From Chryseobacterium daecheongense (GTDB lineage Bacteria > Bacteroidota > Bacteroidia > Flavobacteriales > Weeksellaceae), in assembly GCA_027920525.1 (NCBI GenBank), contig CP115858.1, forward strand, positions 3,162,001-3,226,000: a stretch of 64,000 nt of DNA, read 5' to 3'. Shown one piece after another: positions 8,174-16,875 of this stretch. A program made the translations under genes and the position numbers. The notes below the pieces were generated by a model. The model searched no databases. It saw only the letters and a program-made list of their open reading frames with translations, and was not told where the DNA came from. Position 1 is the first letter of the stretch; the number at the start of each line of letters is the position of its first letter.

Positions 8174-9217
8174 TTAAAACTTCAATTTAAATATTTTGTA
8201 AGTGCTTCTTTTTTCTTTAGGTAAGTGTATTTGAGAAGTTGTAAAGTAGAGATTCCCTTGGTTGTCAAAAGCAAATGAATCAGGCCATTTTATAGCTTCA
8301 TCTTTTATTATTTCGGTAAAAACACCTTGTTTATTTATTTTACTGATTGCATTTTTCTCTAAACTACTTAGAAAAAGTTCTCCTTTCTTGTTGAATATAA
8401 TCCCATCATTGGCTCCGGTTTGCGCATACTTTTCCACCTTTGTTCCCAATTCGGTATCAGAAATATTTTTATCTAATAAATATGCAACCGGTATCCTGTA
8501 GACATTTTTACCCATCAATGAGCAAAAATATAAATATCCGCTCGGTGCATCAAGTTCTATTCCGTCCGAATGCACCGGGTGTTTCCTTTCGTAACCTTCT
8601 ATTATAATCTTATCTACTTCGGTTAAGGTAGAGTAATGATTGACAAGAACTCTTCGTACTTCGGTGGTGTTTAAATCGAACATGACAATACCACCGACCT
8701 GTGAATCTGTAAAATAAGCAATGTGATTTTTAAGGTCTATTCTAAAATCATTTAAGTAAGCTTTGCTTGTTATTTTCTCGGCAGGTAAAAAGTAATTGTG
8801 AATAAGGGTATTATTTTTAAGATCAAAGCAAAATAAGCGGGCGCCTTTTGTGGTATCGGTCAAAAGTTCGTAGCCTGTATCCAAAACCCAAAGTAAGTCT
8901 TTACTATCTACATACATACTTTGAACACAAATAAACTGATTATTGTTTGATGTATTTTCTGTCCAATTGTTCCAATGCGGATTAGGAAAAGGGATGGTCT
9001 TTCCGTCAATAATTTCTGCAACAGAAACCGGTGTTTCCGGAGACCATCTTGGGAAATTGACAAAAACACGATTAGTTTTGGAAATGGCAATTCCGGTCCA
9101 TTGTTGTGGATTTTCGGCAAAGATACTCATCTGAACTTTGCTGGTTGTTTCCTGACTATAAGCCACCACGTTTGTTATAAACAAACATAAGAAAACTATT
9201 TTTTTTAATTTGTACAT
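8174..9217 (-). CDS. Secreted yellow/MRJP-like (SMP-30-type) beta-propeller protein
   Basis: A 347-residue exported protein with a signal peptide (MYKLKKIVFLCLFITNVVAYS). The sequence carries features of the major royal jelly/yellow family: GIAISKTNRVFVNFPRW, DLLWVLDTGYE, LNDFRIDLKNHIAYFTDS, and SDGIELDAPSGYLYFC. Such proteins fold as six-bladed propellers; bacterial members are variously annotated as dopachrome tautomerase-related or gluconolactonase-like, with substrates unknown. It lies downstream of a Crp/Fnr-type gene on the same strand, with a palindrome between them (9289-9305), hinting at regulation by that factor (inference). Confidence 0.82.
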   Translation of the reverse strand: MYKLKKIVFLCLFITNVVAYSQETTSKVQMSIFAENPQQWTGIAISKTNRVFVNFPRWSPETPVSVAEIIDGKTIPFPNPHWNNWTENTSNNNQFICVQSMYVDSKDLLWVLDTGYELLTDTTKGARLFCFDLKNNTLIHNYFLPAEKITSKAYLNDFRIDLKNHIAYFTDSQVGGIVMFDLNTTEVRRVLVNHYSTLTEVDKIIIEGYERKHPVHSDGIELDAPSGYLYFCSLMGKNVYRIPVAYLLDKNISDTELGTKVEKYAQTGANDGIIFNKKGELFLSSLEKNAISKINKQGVFTEIIKDEAIKWPDSFAFDNQGNLYFTTSQIHLPKEKRSTYKIFKLKF

Positions 9218-9288
9218 AATAACATCTATTTTTTAGTAAACTTTAGTACAAAAATGGATGTATATGGTGAAATGTAAAAGGATGATTC

Positions 9289-9305
9289 TCACAAATATTT
9301 TGTGA
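9289..9305. promoter_or_regulatory. Palindrome, candidate Crp-family operator
   Basis: A perfect 17-bp palindrome, TCACAAATATTTTGTGA, extended by GATTC on the left and GAATC on the right with one extra base. It lies 72 bases upstream of the MRJP-like start and 10 bases after the Crp-like stop. It lacks a T-tract, so a terminator is less likely. The half sites TCACA and TGTGA are those of Crp-family boxes but in the opposite relative order. Confidence 0.45.
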
Positions 9306-9314
9306 CGAATCTCA

Positions 9315-9878
9315 CTATTTAGAACCCAGACGACTTAGGGATTCTCTTGAAACTCCAATGTAAGAGGCAATTATTGTTTTCGAAACCCTTTGAAAAAGAT
9401 CAGGGTATTGTGCAAGGAGAACTTCATAACGCTCCTTTATATTATCGGATAAAAGCGAAATCATTCGTTTTTGAAGAGCAACAAATCCACTGTTGGCTTT
9501 TTTTCTGAAAAAATGCTCTACTTTTTGCATTTCTTTACACAGTTTTTCCCGGTTTTCATAAGATAAACAAAGGAGCTCTGTATTTTCGAGGCAGTCTACG
9601 TTAAATATGGCTTTTGTATGGGTGAAATAAGCTTGATAATCTGTGATCCACCAATTTTCCATCGCAAACTGTATAATGTGTTCCTTTTCTTTTTCATCAG
9701 TATAGGAAGCTTTCAATAATCCTTTTTTCACCCAATATGTGTGATTAACAGAATCGTCTTTTTGAATGAGGAACTGATGTTTTTTTAATTTTTTTATTGT
9801 AAAGTGAGAAAGAATGTAAGCAAATTCATCATCAGTCAAATCAATTATTTCTTCGAAATGTGCTCTCAGGTTTTCCAT
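9315..9878 (-). CDS. Crp/Fnr-family transcriptional regulator
   Basis: A 187-residue regulator. An N-terminal cyclic-nucleotide-binding-like beta-roll (about 20-115, including KKHQFLIQKDDSVNHTYWVKKG) is followed by a C-terminal helix-turn-helix ending YIGVSRESLSRL. This is the short form common in Bacteroidota, usually annotated only as Crp/Fnr family. The cysteines do not form an Fnr-type Fe-S motif, and the residues for cAMP binding are not conserved as far as I can see, so the ligand is unknown. It may control the neighbouring secreted propeller protein. Confidence 0.9.
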   Translation of the reverse strand: MENLRAHFEEIIDLTDDEFAYILSHFTIKKLKKHQFLIQKDDSVNHTYWVKKGLLKASYTDEKEKEHIIQFAMENWWITDYQAYFTHTKAIFNVDCLENTELLCLSYENREKLCKEMQKVEHFFRKKANSGFVALQKRMISLLSDNIKERYEVLLAQYPDLFQRVSKTIIASYIGVSRESLSRLGSK

Positions 9879-9909
9879 TACAGGTTTTTGATTCTGACAG
9901 TATGATATT

Positions 9910-10446
9910 TTAGTATTCTAATATATGATAGATTTCCGCATTGAATTTACGTAGTTTTTCATCACCTTTTAAATCTTTCAAAACAGATAAAAAGCTGAAC
10001 TGGGCTACTGTTGCACCTTGTTTCTCTACCAATTTTGCTGCTGCTTCTGTTGTACCACCTGTTGCAAGCAAATCATCATGAATGAGGATTCGCTGTCCTT
10101 TTTTGATCTGACCTTCACGGGTTTCAATCTCTGCACTTCCATATTCTAGATCATATTTTTCAGAAACAATAGGAGGGGGTAGCTTTCCCTTTTTCCTGAT
10201 CAGGATAAATGGAACTTCAAGGGCTACAGCAATAGCAATCCCGAAAAGATAACCACGGCTTTCAATTCCACAAACAGCATCTATTTTTCCTTTACTGAAT
10301 TTCACTAGATCTTCAATAACGTCTTCATATAACTTTGGATTTAGAAAAATTGGTGAAATGTCTTTAAACTGTATTCCCGGAATAGGAAAGTCAGGAACAT
10401 TTTCAATGGTATTTTCCAGTTGCTTAATTAATTCCTTTGAGGCCAT
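9910..10446 (-). CDS. apt: Adenine phosphoribosyltransferase
   Basis: Purine salvage enzyme converting adenine and PRPP to AMP. At 178 residues it is of standard length. Conserved features: ENVPDFPIPGIQFKDISPIF near the N-terminus, the CGIESRGYLFG segment that contacts the base, the RKKGKLPP loop, and the PRPP-binding motif ILIHDDLLATGGTTEA (about 121-136). Its ATG abuts the stop of the upstream lipoprotein gene with no intervening base, indicating translational coupling. Note that prs, which makes its PRPP substrate, is elsewhere in the window. Confidence 0.97.
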   Translation of the reverse strand: MASKELIKQLENTIENVPDFPIPGIQFKDISPIFLNPKLYEDVIEDLVKFSKGKIDAVCGIESRGYLFGIAIAVALEVPFILIRKKGKLPPPIVSEKYDLEYGSAEIETREGQIKKGQRILIHDDLLATGGTTEAAAKLVEKQGATVAQFSFLSVLKDLKGDEKLRKFNAEIYHILEY

Positions 10447-11640
10447 TTATGGGTTTATTTTGTAGCTGGAAATTTTCCAGTCACCATTTACATTTTTAAG
10501 TCCGAAAGTTACTTTTAGAGAAGTGGTTTTTCCATTCTTATCGGTAACATCATAAGTTGCATTCACACTAGAGCTGTTTGCGTTTGTAGCATTGGTTGTA
10601 ATGTTTTTTACACTTACATTTTTTACAGATCCAAATCCGGAAGTAGGATTTGAAAATGATTCATAGCTTCCCCAACTTGGATTGTTTGAAGCATCAAAAG
10701 CAGCTTTAAGATTTTGCGAACTTACATTATTTAGGAATTTACTTACTGTATTTTTTGGATCTGCAGCAGGTTGTTTAGGAGTTGCCGGAGATGTTGATGC
10801 AGACGGATCTGTAGAAACAGGTGCTGTTCCTGTAGGATTATTTGGATCAATTACAGCATTAGGATCCTGATTTACTACTGTAGAATCTGTTTTAGGAGGA
10901 GCCGGAACTTTCAAAGCTGAAGGGTTAACTTCAAGTCCTATTTTAGACATTTTGAATGTTTTTGCAGTTGTCTTAACAGACACCGTGATATCTATTTTAT
11001 TGTCCACAACTTTTGAAGCAAGAAGGGATGAAAACTTTAAATTGAAGCCTTTAAAGTTGTTATCAGTCATTAGGTTTTTGGCGGTAGAGAGCTTTACTCC
11101 ATTACTGAAAACTTCCAGGGTTGTTTCTAAACCAGCTCCTGTAAAAGTAACAGGATTACCGGCGTTATCCACAAGCTTTGGGATAATTTGTATAGCAGTA
11201 GTTCCGTTTCCATCGTCAGCTGATGGTCTTGTTATAATACTTAATGAATTTGCTTTTACATCATTGGGATCTGTCTCTTTTGCTTTTTCGTCACCGAAGA
11301 TATTCATTTCTCCTAATGACGGAGGAGCGGTACTTGCCCATTCGATATTATTTTTTTGAGCAACTTCATCTGCCATTGCCATAATTTCAGGAACTTTTTT
11401 TCCGTCGATCAACTTACCAAGAGCTTTTACCTCATTGATGTCACCATCAGCATCTACACCAAAGGTTTTAAGAATATAAAGCGCCTCATTAAACTTGATT
11501 TGTTTAATGGTAGACAGACTTGAAGCCATGTCATTGATACTTGACTGTAAAGTTTTTGTACTCGTAGCATCTACATGATCTTTCTTACATGCTGTAAAAA
11601 GCAATAAACTAAAAATGAGTAGAAGAGAAAACTTTTTCAT
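10447..11640 (-). CDS. Hypothetical lipoprotein
   Basis: A 397-residue protein with a lipoprotein signal (MKKFSLLLIFSLLLFTACKK; lipid Cys at 18). The middle region (about 265-295) is a Pro/Thr/Ser/Asp-rich linker. The last 100 residues (from about NTVSKFLNNVSSQNLKAAFD) resemble small NTF2-like/DUF4878-type domains, with alternating strands ending DWKISSYKINP; this similarity is by pattern only. Function not recognised. It is directly joined to apt and is probably co-transcribed with it. Confidence 0.75.
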   Translation of the reverse strand: MKKFSLLLIFSLLLFTACKKDHVDATSTKTLQSSINDMASSLSTIKQIKFNEALYILKTFGVDADGDINEVKALGKLIDGKKVPEIMAMADEVAQKNNIEWASTAPPSLGEMNIFGDEKAKETDPNDVKANSLSIITRPSADDGNGTTAIQIIPKLVDNAGNPVTFTGAGLETTLEVFSNGVKLSTAKNLMTDNNFKGFNLKFSSLLASKVVDNKIDITVSVKTTAKTFKMSKIGLEVNPSALKVPAPPKTDSTVVNQDPNAVIDPNNPTGTAPVSTDPSASTSPATPKQPAADPKNTVSKFLNNVSSQNLKAAFDASNNPSWGSYESFSNPTSGFGSVKNVSVKNITTNATNANSSSVNATYDVTDKNGKTTSLKVTFGLKNVNGDWKISSYKINP

Positions 11641-11657
11641 TTTAATTGAGTTTGATA

Positions 11658-11665
11658 CAAATTTA
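11658..11665 (-). promoter_or_regulatory. -7 element upstream of lipoprotein-apt
   Basis: Minus-strand TAAATTTG, 18 bases before the ATG. No good -33 TTG at the right distance, so moderate support only. Confidence 0.4.
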
Positions 11666-11744
11666 GTAAAACCTTTATGAATAGAAATTTTTATTTTTTA
11701 TTTCTTCTTCATTTTAGCTGATTTTAGTATCAAATCATCCTGTA

Positions 11745-12767
11745 CTATGGGTTGTATTTGTTAGGCTGTTCTTTGAGATCTCCTTTAAAGAATGAACTGA
11801 AAATGCTTTGCATATTTGGAAATGAGGCGTCCTGCCAAAAAGATATTTTGTAATTGCTGTTATCTTTATCAAATCTTACCTTATTGGTATCGTTATCATT
11901 TTCGAAGCTGAATTCGGTGGGATAGAAATTAGAATACACTATGATTTGATTGTAGTCCGGCTCAGTTTTATGTTTTAATTTAACAAAGGTGCGCTCATTG
12001 TATTCTAGAAAATCTCTTAAACCTTTTGATGATCCTTTTTCAAATGTGAGATTAAGGATTGTCCTGATATCATAAAACCGGAATCCAAGAAATGCGAATT
12101 CTTTTTCCTGTAAAACACCGCCGGAAATTTCGATCTGGTCTTTCCTGTCTCCTTTTAATTCTTTTATTTCAGTAATTTTTGTTTTATAATCCTCTGGATT
12201 TCCCAGGTGCTTAAGCTTAGGAAGATTCAGCGAGTTCCCATAATCCCATGATGAAGTTTGTTTTTTTTTATTTTTAGGATCTTCCAGACGATAGATTCTG
12301 TACTGCTGAACATTTGTGCTTTTCAGCTTTTTACTTTTATTGTCAAAGATATAGGTAATTATTCCATCCGCATATGCATTAAGCTTATTATTAACCGTAA
12401 CATAAGAGTTGAAATTTCCTTTGATGAAAATGTATTTAGCCGGTTTATTATTTTTGACCACGACTGTCTCAATTTCCTTTATCCGATCATTGAGTTTTAT
12501 AATGTCGTGGTCAATTTCTGAGTAGGATAGTGTTGCTACGGAAAAATTGTCGTAAACCAACTGAAATTTTTCCTGAGAGGGATCCAATGCTTTTTTGTCT
12601 ATTTTACCATCAATATCTGAATAGGATAGGATGCTTCCATCTTTTCCAAAGACAGATACTTTTGGCAAAGGCCTATTGTCCTTTTCAGAAACAAAAGTTA
12701 TCGTCTGTGAATGCATGAAACTAAAGATGAGCAGGAATATGATCCGTAGTACATAATTTTTCTTCAT
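11745..12767 (-). CDS. Secreted hypothetical with carboxypeptidase-regulatory-like N-terminus
   Basis: A 340-residue protein with a signal peptide (MKKNYVLRIIFLLIFSFMHS). Residues about 22-100 look like the CarboxypepD_reg-like fold that precedes many Bacteroidota outer-membrane proteins (PLPKVSVFGKDGSILSYSDIDG, then IKEIETVVVKN). The rest shows no TonB plug or barrel that I recognise, so this is not a receptor. Similar stand-alone proteins in the group are unassigned. No close operon partner. Confidence 0.72.
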   Translation of the reverse strand: MKKNYVLRIIFLLIFSFMHSQTITFVSEKDNRPLPKVSVFGKDGSILSYSDIDGKIDKKALDPSQEKFQLVYDNFSVATLSYSEIDHDIIKLNDRIKEIETVVVKNNKPAKYIFIKGNFNSYVTVNNKLNAYADGIITYIFDNKSKKLKSTNVQQYRIYRLEDPKNKKKQTSSWDYGNSLNLPKLKHLGNPEDYKTKITEIKELKGDRKDQIEISGGVLQEKEFAFLGFRFYDIRTILNLTFEKGSSKGLRDFLEYNERTFVKLKHKTEPDYNQIIVYSNFYPTEFSFENDNDTNKVRFDKDNSNYKISFWQDASFPNMQSIFSSFFKGDLKEQPNKYNP

Positions 12768-12854
12768 AATAAAAGCTGTTTAATGGTTTGTATTCATATA
12801 TAAAGACACCGGATTTTGAAAATAGTTGCCTGATACTTTAATTATAATCATAAA

Positions 12855-12885
12855 AAAAGACTGATTATTTAATAATCAGTCTTTT
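12855..12885. terminator. Terminator after the act operon
   Basis: A perfect inverted repeat around AAAAGACTGATTA / TAATCAGTCTTTT, with A and T tracts on both sides, 26 bases after the actF stop. It separates actF from anything further downstream. Confidence 0.85.
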
Positions 12886-12910
12886 ATAGTTTTTATTTTG
12901 TTACAAGTCC

Positions 12911-14242
12911 TTAGAAAGGATACTCATAAATTTCAGATTCATGTAAGAATGGGTTTCCTGTAGGAATTAATTTAAGTTTAGATAATGCAGTCATTACAGT
13001 AAACATAAATAACCCAACAATGAATAGGATAGATCCTAAGATCAGGATGAATACTTCAGGAGTATTCCAGTATGGTCCTACTGTTCCCGGCATTACCATA
13101 TTGAAGTAATCTAGAATGTGTCCAAGGATTACAACTACTGCCATTGTAGTAACTACTTTATAGTTTCTTTTGATGCTGCTGCTTACTAATACCAATAAAG
13201 GTAATAAGAAGTTAATGATCAACATTGGCAGGAAAGTAGGTGAGTAGTGTTGGAATCTTCCAAAGAAGTAATTAACCTCTTCCGGTACGTTAGCATACCA
13301 GTAAAGCATGAACTGTGCAAACCATGTATATGTCCAAAGCATACTTGTCGCGAAAAGGAATACTCCAAGATCGTGTAAGTGGTTATCATTGAACTGTGGT
13401 AAGAAACCGTTCTTCTTAAGGTATACACTGATTAGGATGATTACTGCAATACCACTAGACAGGCAGCTAACCATAGAATACCAGATATACATTGTAGAAT
13501 ACCAGTGAGGGTCAATAGACATCAACCAATCCCAAGCCCATGCAGCTGAACAGAATCCAAAGAATACAATATATCCTACTGCCCATCTGTAAAGCATTTG
13601 GTAGTCGATTCTTGATTTAGTTTCATCTACTTTCTTTGAAACAGCTTTTAATTTCCATGCGAAGAATGATGCTCCGATTACATACAAGAACGTTCTGAAC
13701 GCATAGAAAGGGATATTTAAGAATCTTTTTTTCTCGAATAAGATCACATCAAAGTGCGGAGAATCAGGGTTTGTTAACTCCGGATCCATCCAATGGAAAA
13801 GGTGACCATTGTGAGAAATGTTTAATAGCATAAGGATGATCAAAATAGCTCCCCCGTATGGAATATAAGAAGCAATAGCTTCCATTACTCTTGTAATGAT
13901 AATTGGCCAACCTGCGTGAGCTGCATGCTGAATACAGTAGAAAAATAATACTGCACAACTTACTCCGAAGAAAAATACAGCTACAAAGTGTAGTGATGCC
14001 AACGGCTGGTTGTGAACCTGCAATTCTGCGTGTTCCAAATGGGCAGCGTGGTCCTGAGGTCCTACCATTTCACTTGAATGTGTAGGAGCATTGTGACCTG
14101 AAGCATGAACAGCTTCCATCATCTGTTCAATTTTCTCTGTGCTGATTCCTTTATTCAAGAAAAAACCAATACCAAATAGAACTAAACCTACAACAAGCAG
14201 TATTATAGAAATTGATTTTAATTTTGGTGAAAAAGTATACAT
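12911..14242 (-). CDS. actF: Alternative complex III subunit ActF
   Basis: Polytopic membrane subunit (443 residues) of the quinol:cytochrome c/cytochrome oxidase oxidoreductase. It shows about ten hydrophobic segments, including GIGFFLNKG, LHFVAVFFFGVSCAVLFFYCIQ and WAVGYIVFFGFCSAAWAWDW. ActF is the paralogue of the quinol-binding ActC in the NrfD family but is shorter in conserved quinone-site motifs. A His-rich region near 50-75 precedes the second helix. Last gene of the act operon; its start is 8 bases after the actE stop. Confidence 0.92.
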   Translation of the reverse strand: MYTFSPKLKSISIILLVVGLVLFGIGFFLNKGISTEKIEQMMEAVHASGHNAPTHSSEMVGPQDHAAHLEHAELQVHNQPLASLHFVAVFFFGVSCAVLFFYCIQHAAHAGWPIIITRVMEAIASYIPYGGAILIILMLLNISHNGHLFHWMDPELTNPDSPHFDVILFEKKRFLNIPFYAFRTFLYVIGASFFAWKLKAVSKKVDETKSRIDYQMLYRWAVGYIVFFGFCSAAWAWDWLMSIDPHWYSTMYIWYSMVSCLSSGIAVIILISVYLKKNGFLPQFNDNHLHDLGVFLFATSMLWTYTWFAQFMLYWYANVPEEVNYFFGRFQHYSPTFLPMLIINFLLPLLVLVSSSIKRNYKVVTTMAVVVILGHILDYFNMVMPGTVGPYWNTPEVFILILGSILFIVGLFMFTVMTALSKLKLIPTGNPFLHESEIYEYPF

Positions 14243-14250
14243 TTCTTTTC

Positions 14251-14943
14251 TTATTTTTTAGTTTCGGTAGTCGTTTCAGTTGCTGGTGCCGCTGCTGTAG
14301 CTGTAGCTGCCGCAGGTGCTGCTGCTCCTTTTTTGAAAGCACTCATCACATACATTGCTACTCTCCATCTGTCTCCTGCATTCAATTGTCCTGCATAAGA
14401 CCCCATCGCATTTCTACCGTTTGTTAATACATAATGAACAGATCCCACAGTAATTTCTCTATCAGCATAGTTAGGTACACCTGAGAAAGCACCGCTTTGT
14501 ACGATTGGTCCTTGTCCATCACCTCCTGTTCCGTGACATGCCGCACAAGTATGGTCGAACAACATTTTTCCTCTTTCTATATCTTTAGCTGCATTAGCTG
14601 GATTTAGAGGAGAAGTCGTCAACTTTTTTGATGCATCATATCCTGCATTATATTCATCTGCATTTTTAGGAAGTAATCCTTCTTCAAAAATTCCGTCTTT
14701 ATTTTGAGCAACACTTCCTTCTACTGGAGCAAGTCCTGTTGCATAGCTATTTTTAACAAACGCTGGAATTTCATTGTCATGATCTGAATAAGCATCTTTA
14801 GCCTTCATCAATGGATCATATGCTACCGGGAAATACATATCCGGGAAATATACCAGAGGTGCATTTTCTTTCGGTCCGCAAGAATTAAGTAAAACTGTTG
14901 TTAAACCTAAGATTGCAGTAATTCTTAATACATTCTTTTTCAT
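14251..14943 (-). CDS. actE: Alternative complex III subunit ActE (monohaem cytochrome c lipoprotein)
   Basis: A 230-residue c-type cytochrome. The signal MKKNVLRITAILGLTTVLLNSC has a lipobox with Cys22, so it is a lipoprotein facing the periplasm. A single CAACH haem motif lies at 133-137, with a Met-containing distal segment (GRNAMGSYAGQ) as the likely sixth ligand. ActE takes electrons from ActA/ActB and passes them on to a cytochrome c or oxidase. The C-terminus is an unusually Ala/Thr-rich tail (about 205-230) that is probably a flexible linker. It sits between actD and actF. Confidence 0.93.
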   Translation of the reverse strand: MKKNVLRITAILGLTTVLLNSCGPKENAPLVYFPDMYFPVAYDPLMKAKDAYSDHDNEIPAFVKNSYATGLAPVEGSVAQNKDGIFEEGLLPKNADEYNAGYDASKKLTTSPLNPANAAKDIERGKMLFDHTCAACHGTGGDGQGPIVQSGAFSGVPNYADREITVGSVHYVLTNGRNAMGSYAGQLNAGDRWRVAMYVMSAFKKGAAAPAAATATAAAPATETTTETKK

Positions 14944-14944
14944 T

Positions 14945-15466
14945 TTAAGCGTCTTTAACAGTTATTTCTTCAACTCCAGTCTCAATAAGTAGCTGTTTTA
15001 CAGATTCTACATCTTCAGTTACAAATTCCATCATGAATTTGTCATCTGTAGTTCTCGGATCCGGATTTTGTGCCGGAGCTCCAGGATACATCTTGTTTCT
15101 TACCAAGAAAGTAAGTGACATCATGTGAGCAGCACAGAATACCATTAATTCAAACATCGGAACTACGAATGCCGGCATGTTGTGTCCCCAGTCAAAAGCT
15201 GGTTTACCACCGATATTCTGAGGCCAGTCATGATTCATTACATACCAGGTTACAGTTGCACCGATCGTAACACCATAACAAGCATAGATAAAGGCAGCAT
15301 CAGAAATTCTTGTCTTCTTCAGACCTAAAGCTTTATCTAGTCCGTGAACCGGAAATGGAGTATAAACCTCGTTGATTTTTATTCCTTTATCGTTGAATGC
15401 TTTAACGCCGTTCATTAAATCGTCGTCATCAGCATAAAGTCCGTATACAATTTTAGTGGTGCTCAT
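14945..15466 (-). CDS. actD: Alternative complex III subunit ActD (DUF3341)
   Basis: A small membrane subunit with two transmembrane helices (near DAAFIYACYGVTIGATVTWYV and FVVPMFELMVFCAAHMMSL). I chose the start MSTTKIVYGLYADDD, giving 173 residues; an upstream in-frame Met (15493) would lie deep inside actC. The chosen ATG overlaps the 3' end of actC by 14 bases, which suggests translational coupling. ActD has no redox centre and connects the membrane subunits ActC and ActF. Its stop is one base before the actE start. Family DUF3341 by context and sequence. Confidence 0.92.
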   Translation of the reverse strand: MSTTKIVYGLYADDDDLMNGVKAFNDKGIKINEVYTPFPVHGLDKALGLKKTRISDAAFIYACYGVTIGATVTWYVMNHDWPQNIGGKPAFDWGHNMPAFVVPMFELMVFCAAHMMSLTFLVRNKMYPGAPAQNPDPRTTDDKFMMEFVTEDVESVKQLLIETGVEEITVKDA

Positions 15467-16850
15467 CTCCTTCTTTTGCTTTATAAGTTTCACCTGAGAT
15501 TTTCAAAATCGATTTTAATTCAGCCTGTGCAATTACAGGGAATGTTCTTGCGTATAATAAGAATAGTACAGAGAAGAATCCGATTGTTCCTAAATATACA
15601 CCTACGTCAATAATGGTTGGTTTAAACATCGTCCATGAACCTGGCAAGTAATCTCTTGAAAGGTTGATTACGATGATATCGAAACGCTCAAACCACATAC
15701 CGATGTTGATAATTAGTGCTACAATGAAAGTCCAGATAATGTTCGTTCTTGCTCTTTTGAACCAGAAAGAAGCCGGAATAACAAGGTTACAGATAATTAG
15801 TGACCAGAAAGCCCACCAATAAGGACCTGTTGCTGCACCTGGAGAAAGATACGTAAAATCTTCAAATCTTGATCCTGAGTACCATCCTATGAAATATTCA
15901 GTTGCGTAAGCTACAGTTACCATACCACCTGTTACCACAATTACGATGTTCATAATTTCAATGTGATACATAGTGATATAATCTTCAAGGTGACAAACTT
16001 TTCTGGCAATTAACAATAGTGTTTGTACCATTGCAAATCCTGAGAAAATCGCACCGGCAACGAAGTACGGAGGATAGATCGTAGAGTGCCACCCTTTAAT
16101 AACTGAAGTTGCGAAGTCAAAGGATACGGTAGTGTGTACTGAGAATACAAGTGGAGTTGCCAAACCTGCTAAAACCAAAGATAATTCTTCAAATCTTTGC
16201 CAGTGTTTTGCTTTACCACCCCAACCGAATGCTAGGAATGTATAGATTTTTCTAGTCCAAGGAGTTTTAGCTCTATCTCTGATCATTGCAAAGTCAGGGA
16301 TCAGTCCCATGAACCAGAAAACTGTAGATACTGAGAAATACGTAGAGATCGCAAATACGTCCCAAAGTAGAGGAGAGTTAAAGTTCCCCCAAAGAGAACC
16401 GAATTGGTTTGGAAGAGGGAATACCCAATATCCTACCCAAACTCTACCCATGTGAATTACAGGGAAGATAGCTGCCTGTACAACAGCGAAGATCGTCATC
16501 GCTTCAGCTGAACGGTTTACAGACATTCTCCAACGCTGTCTAAATAATAATAATACCGCTGAGATTAGGGTTCCGGCGTGACCAATACCTACCCACCATA
16601 CGAAGTTGGTGATATCCCAACCCCAGTTAATAGTTCTGTTAAGCCCCCATGCTCCAATACCTGTTCCGATAGTATAAGCGATACACCCGAATCCATAGAT
16701 GAATAGAACTAGGGCTGCATATAGTGATATCCACCATAATTTACCTGCTCTTTCTTCGATAGGTCGTGCAATATCTTCTGTGATATCGTGATAAGTTTTG
16801 TGACCAATAATTAGAGGTTCCCTTATCGGAGCTTCGTAATGTCCTGACAT
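15453..16850 (-). CDS. actC: Alternative complex III subunit ActC (NrfD/PsrC-like quinol-binding subunit)
   Basis: A 465-residue membrane protein with about ten hydrophobic helices, of the NrfD/PsrC polysulphide reductase family. In ACIII this subunit carries the quinol oxidation site at the periplasmic side. Recognisable parts include REPLIIGHKTYHDITEDI at the N-terminus, GIGHAGTLISAVLLLFRQ and HTTVSFDFATSVIKGWHST, the latter with His residues conserved in ActC. The gene is 25 bases downstream of actB and overlaps actD. Very secure assignment from sequence plus operon. Confidence 0.95.
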   Translation of the reverse strand: MSGHYEAPIREPLIIGHKTYHDITEDIARPIEERAGKLWWISLYAALVLFIYGFGCIAYTIGTGIGAWGLNRTINWGWDITNFVWWVGIGHAGTLISAVLLLFRQRWRMSVNRSAEAMTIFAVVQAAIFPVIHMGRVWVGYWVFPLPNQFGSLWGNFNSPLLWDVFAISTYFSVSTVFWFMGLIPDFAMIRDRAKTPWTRKIYTFLAFGWGGKAKHWQRFEELSLVLAGLATPLVFSVHTTVSFDFATSVIKGWHSTIYPPYFVAGAIFSGFAMVQTLLLIARKVCHLEDYITMYHIEIMNIVIVVTGGMVTVAYATEYFIGWYSGSRFEDFTYLSPGAATGPYWWAFWSLIICNLVIPASFWFKRARTNIIWTFIVALIINIGMWFERFDIIVINLSRDYLPGSWTMFKPTIIDVGVYLGTIGFFSVLFLLYARTFPVIAQAELKSILKISGETYKAKEGDEHH

Positions 16851-16875
16851 TTTTTACCTATTTATTATTTAAACT

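Noticed and set aside
15467..15493. N-terminal extension of actD
   Set aside because: Lies within actC and is absent from the typical ActD start; MSTTK is preferred.
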